Positions 52,276 through 64,000 of a stretch of 64,000 nucleotides of DNA are shown piece after piece. The notes beneath the pieces are model-generated. The model saw nothing but the letters and a program-made list of their open reading frames with translations, had not been told where the DNA came from and searched no databases. Numbering within the stretch: the stretch's first letter is position 1; every line of letters starts with the position of its first letter. Origin of the DNA: Hybos culiciformis (taxonomy: Eukaryota; Arthropoda; Insecta; Diptera; Hybotidae); assembly GCA_964007475.1 (NCBI GenBank), contig OZ023273.1, positions 148,711,308 to 148,775,307 on the forward strand. The letters run 5' to 3'. Made by a program: the position numbers and the translations under genes.

Positions 52276-55200
52276 ACATGGAAAATATCCAAAAGGAGTA
52301 TAAATATTAATCAACAACGAAAGATATCTAGAGCTAGAAAAATTTAACATTGCAAGTTCCTCTTTAATTTGTTTTTAACATTATGATTAAATTCGAATAG
52401 CTGGAACAAACATTTAATTCCATCAAAGTTTTTTGCGTGTAATATAAAGTGGTCGTTGTTTTTTTACCTTTTAATATTATATTTCTAATGTATTCTTCTT
52501 AGAACCGCATTTCGTGTGGTTAATATGAGACCAGAAAAAAGGATCTTCTATATAGTTTATTTTAACATCCCTTTTAATTTTTTTTTTTCGGGTCCAAAAG
52601 TTTTAAGCATATGTTTTCTGTAAAAATTACATTTTTATTTTATAAAAGTGTATGGAAATGTTAAAAGTTTTATGCTCAAACAAGAAGATATTTTTGAAAT
52701 AAACTTTGTCTTCAATATTCTTTATCTCATGAAAATAAAAAAAATAAAAAGTTTTAAATTATTATAAGCTTAATATACCAGTTTCTTGCAGAATTTGCGA
52801 AGACAATAACATAAATTGATCTTCTTTATTGATAGTGATATATACCTGATGTAAAACGGTTTTAAATATAAAATTAATCTATAATCTACAATTTATTTTG
52901 CTTCCTGAAAAAAAACTTAATTGAAATATACAATTAACTAAGAAGTATGCAATAATGCATAGTACACATCATGTTTTAGAAACAGATTTTAATACTGAAA
53001 TGATTTGCTAAAATAAATAAAAGAATTTAATTATTTTAGTTGTAAGAGAAAAATAAAATCCTAAATAAGTAGTTTTAAGTTTAGTTTTGAGCCTAACCAA
53101 TAAAAGTTTATTTTTGACTGTTATCAGTCATCTTCAGTAAATTGTGTGTAAAAGATACTTTTCCTTTGAACATTTAAAATTTTCACACAAGGAAGACGAC
53201 TATAAAGGAGTATATAGAACATACTATACATGTTTTAAAAGCGAAATAAAATACTTTTAGGCCAGTTTGGTAGTTATTTCTCCTGGAATAAAAATATTCC
53301 TCAAAAATTTAATTAATTAATAAAAATTATCAGAATTTTTTTTATAATTAAATATTTAATTTTAATTATAATTTTATTAAAAAACTTTTTGAATCAATTG
53401 AATAATAATTTATTTTTTTATTTTGGTTAAAAGTTTATTATATTACTTAAAAAATACATACCAAAAATCAAAAAAAAAAAAGAAAGATAAACCTCTGCTG
53501 CCTAAAGTGTATCCTTGAGAAAAGAGCAAAAAAATATAAATCAACAATCTAATAAATTAACACTTTTACCTAAAGTATCTTTTTTTATTATGTTTTCTTA
53601 AGAAAAAAAAAAAAATAAAATGTTTTTATTAGGGTTTTTATTTTAGCTGAGCATTATTTACGAATATTTAATTTTGGGGAAAACTTTTTTACTTGGGGAC
53701 AAAAAGTTAAAAGCAATTTATACTTGAATTTAGACATTACGTGTATTTAGTCTAAAAAATTAGTTTATTATTTTGTTTTTGATCTTTGCATCTACAATTA
53801 AGTAAATATGAATTTAGAAAAGGGCAGAAGTAATTCTTTACACATTATATGGTTTCTCGGATTCCAAAAGAAAGCGCTCCAAAGTTGATAACTTTGTATA
53901 AAAATATCCTGCTCTTTATATAAATCTTATTATTAAAGAACAAATTTTAAAATTAAAAATTAATACAATAATGAATATTGTGAATTTAACTATTTGGAAA
54001 TTTTGACAATTTCTTTCATAAATTTACCAACTAATTTAAATTATAATTCATTTGAAAATCTATTCTTTGTAATCTGTCATATTTTTTGAAAAAATTTTTA
54101 TCCCATCAAGATTTGTATCAGTTACAAATGAAGATGAGACCCAAATATATTTCAACAGTTTTTTTTTTATTTTTTTTTGTAAAACAAATTCCAAGATAAT
54201 CTGTAATTGCTTGTACGCTCTATTTCACATTTATACAGAAGTACACACTATGATGGCATGAAAGAAAAAATTACGCATTCCCTTTTTAGACCAAAACAAA
54301 AAAAAAGGGTCCAAAATGAATATATAGTATGTATATATATTTTCCTTTCATACATACAAGATACATAAATATAATGGATAAAAAAAGCTTATTTTTACAG
54401 GAAATGGTCATCATTTAAGAATGAAGCCCAAGAAAACTATCATGAATATAAAAAAAAAAAATAATAAAATGTTATAATAATATTGGGTCAGGTTATTTGG
54501 ACGAAAAAAAAGCATAAAACTCATTTAATTTATATATAAAAAATATATATATTTTCATCTTTTAATTCAATACCTCTATATATAGAACTGGGATATTGTT
54601 TTTTAACAGATATTCTATAATTTTGGTAACATTTCAAAACACTATATATTCATTTATCCCTTTTTGTACTGTGTAGTATATTCTTATCCTTTCTGGTATA
54701 CGTTAATGACAATTAAAAATCACATAATTTCTTATTCATGTCTTGAATTTTTGAACTTTATTATACTTATAAAATTATTTAACTATCAAGAAAATTAATT
54801 TTGAAATAAATAATATATATAAGCATAAAATGAATACTAGGTATATACTTATATCCTTGTTATTTCCATGATCTATCATACAATGGCGGAGTTCAGATAG
54901 AGGAAACTTTGCAAACTTCATTACAAATTTTAAATGAATTAGAGCAATATTTCAAATTTCCTAGCAATAACTTTGATTTTTTTGTTATAATTAACACAAA
55001 ATGTAAATTAGAATTTGACCATAGTACAACAATGTAGTATAGCATATAGTTAAATACCAATGTAATTTAAAAAAAGGGTTTTTCTTTTTTTTGTCTAAAA
55101 CGGATATCTCATTTTATAATATTTCCGCTTAAATGACTTTTACTCTTAAATCCATTTCGTCTGGGTATTATTTTTTTTTTTTTTCTTACCAGTAAAAGTT

Positions 55201-58200
55201 TTCCACGTTGATTTCTTATGCGAAGAAAAACTTATACATTGTTTAATAAATAAATCTTTTTTTTTTTTTGGGAAAGTTTGTTATATAAAATATACATATA
55301 TTATGTGTACCTATATAATATTTGTAAAACCCATGGGAAATTATTTAAGGCTTTAATGAAGATTTGATGAAATACACCTGTTGTTCATAATTTATGAATG
55401 TTTTCTTTTTTATCATCAAAATTAACACAACACACATACTGATTAATAGAAATGTTATATTGCACAAATAATAACATACATAGATATAGTTTTTAAGTAT
55501 CAAGAGATAAAATCTTAAAATGTAATAAAAAGCCTTGAGACTTCATTTTACATAATTTTCAAGGTTTCTGAATTTAATTTTATTTCTAAAAGAAAATAAT
55601 TTTAATTTCTGTGGCACTACTTTAATATTAAAGCTTAGTATTTTTTAATTTTCAGAATTATATTTAAAGATCTTAATTTGAATTTAAAGTCAAAAGTGTA
55701 TTTAATTTCAGAAATTTTAACAGAAATAAAAATATCTTGAAATTCTTCTGGTATTTTTCTGTCAAATTTAAGCTTATCATCAACGTTTTGTAGCTTATTG
55801 AGCTTAAATTTATATGCTAAAGTCAAAGTGTAATTACAGACAGATACTACTTAACTTCATCACATACATTTATTTCACTCTAGTGACATAATAGTTTCCA
55901 ATTTTTTTTTTTCTGAAATATTTAACAACCACCTACTATGTAAAAATCTAATTTCTAATATTTTAACTACCTACATTTTGGTACACAAAAAAAAAATCTA
56001 TTTTGTCATCTTCAAACGACTTTTAGCTTGATATATTATCGCATTAAGAGATTTTTTTTAAGATTTAATTTTTCACCTATCATCAAAATGAATGACTCAT
56101 TGTTTTTTAAAGGATTTCTAAGGATATTAGGATACCAAAAAAAAAAAATGAAGATAGTTATCTATCTATAACTAATGATCCAAACAATTGTTTTTCAAGG
56201 ATCTTATATAGGGTTTGATTTAGATTGATATTTTTCATGCATGTAAGCCTTAAAATTAAAAATACATTTTTTCCTCAAAAAAAGAATAATAAATTATATC
56301 ATAAAATGTTTTTAAAACATTAAAAATGCTTGAAACATAAACGCTTGAAAAAGAAGAGAGAATATCGTTTTTTGTTTGTTATTAATGTAAATCTATTAAA
56401 AAATTACGATGAAAGACAATGACCAAGCCGTGCATATTCTCCAAGCCCTTGAAATATTATCAGTTCTGTTGATAATGTTTTGTAGTTTCAAAATTTTAGA
56501 ATATTCAATCAGAAAATAATAAAGAAGTTATTTAAAGTAGGTATATGCAAAAATAATATTTGATAATAATTCTTAAAATCCTTCCTATAACCTTGAGTTG
56601 AATCAATTGGATCATATTGGCATCCACAGTCTTTTGGTTAGAATGGTTATGTGCCCGTCATAACATAGTATATTAAATCTGTTTGAACATTGCTTAAAAT
56701 GTTTCACACTATCAAAACCGTTAATTTCTGTGTTCAAAGTTTCTATAAAATTCCTCCAAATATAATTTTTTAATTAATTTAATTTGAACGGATCTTTTTT
56801 CCGTGAAAACAAAAATTTCCTTTATGCATGATTATTTAGAAATAAACCAGAAACAATTCTTTCTCGCCATATAAAATGCTTCGTGTAAAATAGTTTTATA
56901 TAGTGTCATCATCACTGTATGAATTAACTGTCTTTATGGGGTTGTAAAAAAAAATATGTGCAGTGTATCAAACTATAATACTATATAGTATATAAATAAA
57001 CAATAATTATTTTTAAATCATTGAAACCATCTCATACATATATGTTTTTTGTACTCAGGCACATTTTTGTCACTTTTGTTTAACAGACATCGCGGCGCAA
57101 AGAATAAACTTTCATCACGGATTGGAATGAAAATTTCATTCCTTTGTGTATTTTCAAAACTTCATATAATTAATTTCGAAATAAATAAAAAAATCAGTCA
57201 AAAATTTAAAAAAAATAAAATTAAATTGAGGGAAAAATTAATAGTTCTTTATATATATACGGTAGAGGTTTATATGTGTATTTAGATGAAAATTGTATAT
57301 ATGTGTTTTAACAAAACATATACTATACTCTTGTCTTCTATAATAATGCATAAAATTTATTTTTATATCTCTTTTTTTTTATTTTGTTTTTATTCACGGA
57401 CACCTAAAATATCAAATAAAAGTATCATAAATCACCATTTAGTGATGGTAGAAAATTTTCTATTTGACGGAAAAATGCATTTATTATTCACGAAGCCCAT
57501 ATATAATAATAATAATAAAAAAAAATAAAATAAAAAATTGTGAATAAAATTTGGTCAAGCATTTTTCAGTTATGGAAAACAAAAACTGTATATAATTGAT
57601 TATGCAGCGGCAAAAAAAAAACCCTTAACAATAATGACAAAAATTAAATTCAATATACCAGAAAATAAATCATTTAAAATTTTAACTTTTATTTTATTGC
57701 GTAAATTGTTTTATAGAAAGCTTATGCGCTCAATAATAATTTAAAAGAGTATAGTATATAAGAAGAACGTTTATTTAATTTTATATCAAAATTTTTTTTT
57801 TAAATAGAAAAACTTTTTGAAAACAATTCCTATATAATTAATACTACCCACATAAAAAGTTATATATCTTTAAATTAATTTTTAACAAAAAAAGAAGTTT
57901 TATGAGCTATTTTCATATGGTACCAAAAAAAAAACTATATTCATATATATATCATTATTACCATGTACTTACTTTTATAAACATATTTAGATAATATTTA
58001 CCAAAATAAAGTTTCGCTTTGAATCAATTAATTTCTTATTTTCGCAATATAAAATTATGTGTGTATATATTTAGGTTATATTTTCACTGAACCCTTGTTC
58101 GATATAAGTAAACTGCATCAAAAAATGTTCCCTACTGAATCTTTAACTATTAATCTAAACATATAAAAATAAATATAAAAAAAATAAAGTAATAAAATAA

Positions 58201-58792
58201 ATAAAACTAGAACGTCCTGTGGAAATATTGTTTGCAATGCTTTATTTCATTTATTTATTTTTTTTTTTTTTTTTTACCCTACTTGACTATATAAGAAAAT
58301 TGTATAATTGCCTTGAAGTGATGCAACAATTCGAAATAAAATAAGATTGAAAAGTTCTTTGGTATAAATCATTACTATCTTAATTTTGTATATTGATAAT
58401 ATTTATGTAATGTGAACAATTCTTTTACTAACATTGGAAAATAAAATTATGAAAACTTGATATTTTTTATCAACTTCGAATTTTAATTTATAATCCTTGC
58501 ATTGTACTAACAACTAATTTTCCAAGTTTTGCTAATAAGAAAATTTTTGGATTGAATTTTTAATACGAAATGTTATCTAGAGATTGTTTAAAAGTATAAT
58601 ATTCATAGCCTTGTCTAGTTAAAATAGTAGTTGTTATTTCGTGAAGGACTAGGTAAATTTTAAATAAATTTAATTTAATCTGATTTGGATTCATACAGCC
58701 AACCTATTTCGTTCACACTTTCGGTGGATGGTGAATGGTCCCCTTTTATGCGCATAAACTTTCTAATTTGAAAAATAAAAGTATTCGGTTTT

Positions 58793-58840
58793 CCGGGATT
58801 TTTATATTAGAATCTAAATCCCGGGCTTTTTCCGGGATTT
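58793..58840. repeat. ccgggattt palindrome plus direct copy
   Basis: ccgggattt (58793-58801) and aaatcccgg (58816-58824) form a perfect 9-bp stem, and ccgggattt recurs at 58832-58840. The same ccgggattta sequence is present at 30130-30139 in the last intron of Vha100 copy A, so this may be a dispersed motif from mobile-element ends. Confidence 0.65.
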
Positions 58841-60279
58841 TTTTGGAATAGAATTCCGAGATTTTATCAAAACCATCTTCATCTTTCCTCACTATAAACA
58901 AATACCCTAAAAATTTGTTTCACATTTTACATATTTATTATTTTATTATTAATAAATTTATTGACATTTCAGTACTCTTGGTATTTGAGCCTAAGATATC
59001 ATCCAAAAACTTTTTATGCATAAAACTCTAACGATCTGATCACAACATTAACGTTAAACGAGCCTATGAGATAAATAAAAAAAAATATATATATTTATAA
59101 AAATTTTAAAAGAAAAACAAATTAAAAAATAAATGTTATTTCTATAAAAGAATTATTTTTTTCCAAAATAAAGTGCAAAAGTTTTCATCTTTCTTTTCTT
59201 GTTTTTAGTTTTTTTTTTATTTTTTTTATATACATTTTTTTTTCTGTTATTGTTTTTCTTATTTTTGCAGTATATATTTTGCACATTTTTCACTAAACAA
59301 ATAATTGAAAAGAAAACATCTCAAACAAGTTAAGAATGTTATATTTTCCGTGTTTTAATATTCATTGCACCTGAGTGAATAATCTACTTTTTTTTTCATA
59401 TGTTTTGCACTAAAAACACAAAAAAAATAATAACAAATTCTTTATATTTATATGAAGAATAAAAAAGCAATTTTTTTGTTTTTATTTAAAAAGGATATAT
59501 GTTGTTTGCATATATGTAGTATAATGTATATATAGTTATCTTATTTTGTTTTCCTCTCTCTAAAACGTAGCAGCATAAACTTTTAAATATTTAATAACAA
59601 CTGCATGTCCTTTTCTCTGTTATTATTTTTATTTTTATTTTTTTTTTTAATAAATTAATGAATTTTTTATAAATATTTTTCTTTTGTATTGTATAGGTAC
59701 ATATATTGTTAAAAATATAAAAAATATGTTGTATTATGCTGTGTACCTATGTAAAACAAGATGATTTTTTAAATGTTTAATTATATTTTCATAAATTAAA
59801 ATTAAGTTATTTATTATATACACAAATGTATAATGTATGAACAACCATATATATACATACTAATGTTGATGAAGATATTATGTAAATTTATCTTATGATG
59901 TCCCAAAAGGAAATTCATTTTAATGCAGAAATTATTAAACTTAACTATTAAATATAAATTATTTCAAATGTAAAATTTTGTATAAACATTTTTGTTTGAT
60001 TTCGAAAAACTAGCTTTGATTAATAAAAATTTTTTTTGTGCAAATTCAGATAATCTAAAGTTTATCATATCAATTAATATATATGTTTACTCATTTAAAT
60101 AAAATTTACATAGAGTTCTTTGACGATTTGTAGTCATTATCTGGAATTATCTATATAGTCATTATCTGGTATTAAATAGTTTGCTATATAAAAAAAAAAA
60201 TTGAACAGAAATAGATATACATCCAAGGCCTTATATCTATCTATAATATAAAATAAAAAATGTTTTATGAAAATAATTC

Positions 60280-60490
60280 CGTCCCTTGGCCAGCTGAGAG
60301 CTTTTCTTCTTGTGTTTCAGCTTAGTGAACGAAATTACGCTTATTTTGGCATAATTTTAATCGAAATCGACAGGAAAGTTTAATAGATATATAAGCATTT
60401 TAGTGCGCGACAGACGGACGGACAGACAAAAATTGTAAGCGTATGATCCGTTGTTCATTTTTAACGGAAAACACCCTAAAAACGAGTCAA
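60280..60490 (+). repeat. Degenerate dispersed repeat, copy 2, with GACA/GACG tract
   Basis: In order it contains ttggccagctgagagc, ttttggcataattttaatcg and gacagacggacggacagaca. The last two match the - strand sequence near 13.35-13.46 kb. Class unknown; it resembles the widespread old repeats that end in tetranucleotide gacg/gaca tracts. Confidence 0.5.
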
Positions 60491-62379
60491 ATCCAATTTA
60501 ATTACTAACTGTCTAGTACTTTTGTAGTAAAAATATAAATAGTGCCACCAAGAAATTTCCTAAGTACTAAATTTAAATTAATTATACATCTAAAAATCCT
60601 CTGTAATATTATTTAGTTATTAGATAATTTATTTATATTTCTAAGTATACTTACTTCCTGAAATACTCTTTGAGTATTCAATTTTATTATTTTTATTTGT
60701 CAGTACCATAATTTTTTTTAATTATATTAAGATTTTATGAAAAATAAAGAAAAAAATAAAAAGTAAATAAAAAAAAATACAAATGATATTCTGAAAAATG
60801 TCCTTTTTATGATTATTAAATATAATAAATAATAGTATATTTATAACGCAATTATTAAATAAAAATTATATACCACATAATAAAGTTCCATACAAAACAT
60901 ACTTAATAATTAAATTAAGAAATATTTTCTTTGTTAAAAAATATTTTATTATTTCAACAGAAAGTTTTGTTTTTTTTTTTATTTTAATTCATTAGATTTT
61001 ATTAAATATATAAGCTTAAGCGACATGATAAAGTACACATTATAAACTTGGCAAATTGAAAAATTTCTATACGCATATATAATAAACCATAATACTATAC
61101 TAATAAACGCAGCTGATGATGAGCAAGTTACACCATTAACTTCACTTGTTAACTATATATTAAGATTAAAAATCGGAAAAAATTACAACAATCGATAAAT
61201 TAAAATGTATGTTCTGACATGAAATAATGTGTACAATAAACCAAATTTGAATTCATCAGATACTATCTGCCATACACATAATATATGTAATTATAGCATT
61301 ATAATATATATTTATAATTACTATTCACCATTTTTTTTTCTTAAAATTGAATAATTGTAATAGAATTTTAGAAAACATCATAATTACATAATATCATTAG
61401 ATTTAATTTCACTATAGACATAATTAAAACTAGAAAAACCATGTGTACCATTCAATTATATTACATATGCTAAAAATTATCAATAGATGATGTGATGTAA
61501 AATATAAACCAGACGAATCAATGAAGTAAAAGGAAATTGAGTTTGGCGATAGGAAATATAAAGCCATTTATGGAAAAAATGTTTATTTTTGAAAAGTTCT
61601 GGGTAAAACAAAAGTTCACAGTATATAATAATTTGTAAGTCAATTACATAAACTTATAAAACTAGTTGTTGTTTTTTTTTTTTGTGCGGCAACATTATTT
61701 TACCTTCTTGTTACTGAACTTTTTTTCTATTAAAAAGTTCCACGTTTGAGGCTAAATTCTTTTACTTTTTCTAAATCTTATATTAAAAAATTTATTTTTT
61801 AATCAATTAAGTTTTGTTATGACCACACAACAAAAAATATTACATTTAATAAATTAACTTTTTGCCACTGACTTTTTATCAGGCATCAGTTTATTATCTT
61901 TTCCTTATTTTTTTTGACCCTATTACTTTTTCGTTCGACAAAAGGAAAACTTTGTCCACTAAATTTTTCAAATAACAATAGAAAATATTATGTGGTAGTT
62001 AGTTATAAAGTATGCAAAAAAAAATTTCTTTTTTCTTAAGACTAATGATATAACTATGACAACTTTCGAAAAATATCCTTAAAGGGATATAACTTTTTGT
62101 ATACTCAATTAATCAGAACCACCTCTAGAGATTAAAAATATATGTATATAAATAATTTTTTTTTTTTTTTAAATTATGCAAAATCTACTTTAGTGTTGCT
62201 TAAAAATAGTTTTCAGTTTGAAAATAATACAAAAATGTTTTTTCGAATTAGAATGAAATTTACACATCAACAAGTTATTGAATTTTGATTTAAAATGTTC
62301 ATTCAATTTTTTAAGCTGAAAAACAAAAGTAAATTATAACGAAATATAATGGTTAGACAATTACATACACTGTCTATAT

Positions 62380-63051
62380 CAGGGGTGTCAATAACGTCGA
62401 TCGCGATCTACCGGTCGATCGCGTAATGATTTTAGGTCGATCGCCAATAAATATTTATATATATTTATTTCCTTTCAAATTGCTATTTTAAATTTCAAGA
62501 ATCAAAAAAATTTATCTAATTTACCAAACATGAAAATAAATATATCAAAAAAAACTAAGAACGTTATTGAAGAATTTGTGTAACCGTTTCGAAGATTTTA
62601 AAAAACTTGATAATGTAGTTTTATTTATGAGTTTTCCATTTGATAGCAATATTAAGGCAGAAACAATTGCAGAAAACCTTTCAACTATTTTTGATATGGA
62701 TAACATTACACTTGAAGCAGAAATTATTACTTTACAAAATGATATTTATATTAAAACAAGAGCTTTCGAAGATTAATTCTGGAAATATTTAGCAGAAGAT
62801 AAATATCCGAATCTAAAAAAATATGCTGGAAATTACACGAGTGTTTTGGTTCGACATATTTGTGCAAATCAGCATTTTCAGAAAAGAAAATAATAAAGTC
62901 AAAGTACCGAACTAATTTAACAGACGAACACTTAGAATTTTATTCCCTAAATATTGCCTTCTCCTCTTACTCCTACTTTTAGAAAAAGTAGATCGCAGAG
63001 GATTTTTACTGCGCGAAGTAGATCTTATAGAAAAATTAGTTGACACCCCTG
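62380..63051 (+). mobile_element. hAT transposon remnant, 672 bp, with exact 8-bp target duplication
   Basis: The 12-bp terminal inverted repeats are caggggtgtcaa (62380-62391) and ttgacacccctg (63040-63051). The 8-bp duplication gtctatat is found at 62372-62379 and 63052-63059 without any mismatch. Subterminal cgatcgcgatctaccgg-type sequence and the CAGGGGTGTCAA end are typical of hAT elements. The interior holds a broken C-terminal transposase fragment, so this copy is non-autonomous. The intact ends and duplication point to a fairly recent insertion of an already defective element. Confidence 0.93.
62567..62982 (+). pseudogene. hAT transposase C-terminal fragment, broken
   Basis: One frame gives EAEIITLQNDIYIKTRAFED, a stop, then FWKYLAEDKYPNLKKYAGNY and VRHICANQHFQKRK. 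After two stops a shifted frame resumes as IKSKYRTNLTDEHLEFYSLN. This follows the order of hAT transposases related to GTF2IRD2/ZBED-type proteins (L-Q-N-D, F-W-K-x-L-x-x-x-x-Y-P-N-L, C-E-x-x-F-S, K-S-x-x-R-x-x-L-T-D-E-H-L). It has at least three stops and one frameshift, and no N-terminal domain. Confidence 0.85.
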
Positions 63052-63059
63052 GTCTATAT

Positions 63060-64000
63060 GTATCTACATGAAAAAAGATTGATATCTGATGGTTTTTTGT
63101 ACTATAATTTATGAAAATTGGAAATAGATCAAATTCAAACATTTTAAAATATTATACACATTTATTTATATAAACTTTAAAAATAAAGTTCCAATCTAAA
63201 CCTTGAAATGAGAGAAATATTATAATTAATAGCTTTTACATAGTACAATGAATACTTTTGGTACCCTTATAGCATTTTTAGTACAAAAAATCAATTTTTG
63301 TAGTTTACTAACTTCATTTCATGAAATCTTACCACCTAATCAGTAGTTTACTATTATTTTTAAAGCATTGAAATTGTTTTTTTTTTGTTTAGATAAGAAT
63401 TTTCGGAATTTTGAAGAATAAAAAATAACTTTCATCATCAGATATTTGACTTCATAATTTTTCTTTTTTTTTTAAGTAAAATTAAGTAGAAGAAGCTAAA
63501 ATTTTACTTTTTCTTTTTTTTTTGTTTTTTGGGAAAAATGAAAAAGCAAAATTTATCTCAAAAGGAATTTCTAATTCACTGCAAAATTTTGTTTTGATGA
63601 ATTGGTTTTCTTTTTCAAAAATTAAAGAAAAAAAAGAAAAAAAGGAAAAATTTTCTTTATATAAATGAAGTTCATTAAATTTGCATAAAATTTTACTTGA
63701 TATATTTTTTTACATAAAATATTTTTGATACATATAATTTTTTTTTTTTTTTTGCTAAACTTGATTAAAAAACCGGAAAGTGTAATATGATTTTGAGCTT
63801 ACTTTGTCGTCAAACATATAGTTTGATTAAAATGCATTCTTGAAAAATTTTGATGTATGCAATAATATATAATTATAATTTATATCAAATCAATAATGTT
63901 CGGTTTGGCATGTAAAATATTTGAATTTTTTTTTGTTTTTATTTTTTTTATTAATGTTTGGTAGATTTGCTGAAATTTTTCATTAATTTTTTGGTGAACA
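63060..64000. other. AT-rich sequence with no recognised feature
   Basis: Apart from the hAT target duplication at its left edge it contains only A/T runs and short frames. I see nothing supportable in it. Confidence 0.6.

Larger units (their letters stand above)
42592..62371. other. Gene-poor AT-rich interval upstream of Vha100 copy B
   Basis: Nearly 20 kb in which I can support no protein-coding exon on either strand. It presumably holds the promoter and leader exon(s) of Vha100 copy B. A patch near 45780-45815 reads, on the - strand, tatattatag then caccgtgagtaagt, that is a TATA-like sequence and a strong donor-like sequence, but nothing ties it to a transcript. Another less A/T-rich patch lies near 47020-47060. 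Repeat traces at 52.0, 58.8 and 60.3 kb are listed separately. Confidence 0.55.

Noticed and set aside
55635..55826. 63-codon - strand frame of mixed composition
   Set aside because: No recognisable motif and short; several such frames are expected by chance in 64 kb of AT-rich DNA.

Overview
This window is eukaryotic nuclear DNA from an insect. It is very AT-rich, its genes are split by GT-AG introns, homopolymer A/T runs and AT microsatellites are everywhere, and the gaps between genes are tens of kilobases long. The insect assignment rests on a Beaten-path (Beat) family cell-adhesion gene, which belongs to arthropods, together with two intact V-ATPase subunit a genes of the insect Vha100 type. 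I cannot fix the order of insect from the sequence alone. A run of 200 Ns at 33938-34137 marks an assembly gap.

Layout. From 1 to 5961 there is apparent intron of the Beat-like gene, including an unexplained block richer in G+C near 4.2-4.4 kb. From 5962 to 8961 lie the last three coding exons of that gene (+ strand); its final intron carries a long-armed foldback transposon. From 9.0 to 29.9 kb I find no convincing gene. That stretch holds a cluster of tandem and inverted repeats at 14.8-15.4 kb, a 566-bp hAT transposon remnant at 24.4 kb with its 8-bp target duplication, and an unexplained repeat-rich tract at 27.2-28.7 kb. From 29976 to 42570 two V-ATPase a-subunit genes lie head to tail on the - strand: copy A (29976-32947, five coding exons, 835 aa) and copy B (38798-42570, six coding exons, 817 aa). 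From 42.6 to 62.4 kb I again see no coding sequence. A second hAT remnant (62380-63051) closes the window, also with an exact 8-bp target duplication.

How the genes work together. The two Vha100 copies encode alternative versions of the same membrane subunit of the proton-pumping V-ATPase. Both keep the essential TM7 arginine and a complete C-terminal membrane domain, so both look functional. They share four intron positions and phases. Both also have a candidate 3' splice site 22 bp upstream of the ATG, which suggests that the duplication included a spliced untranslated leader. Copy B has one extra intron at the entry to the membrane domain, and that intron now carries a PIF/Harbinger-type element. 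The Beat-like gene is unrelated in function (neuronal recognition and adhesion).

I found no CRISPR array, rRNA, tRNA or complete viral gene, and no clear new biological system. The most concrete new observations are three short transposons with target duplications, a long-armed foldback element with a compatible short duplication, the extra intron of copy B, the matched leader splice sites of the Vha100 pair, and the unexplained block at 4.2-4.4 kb.
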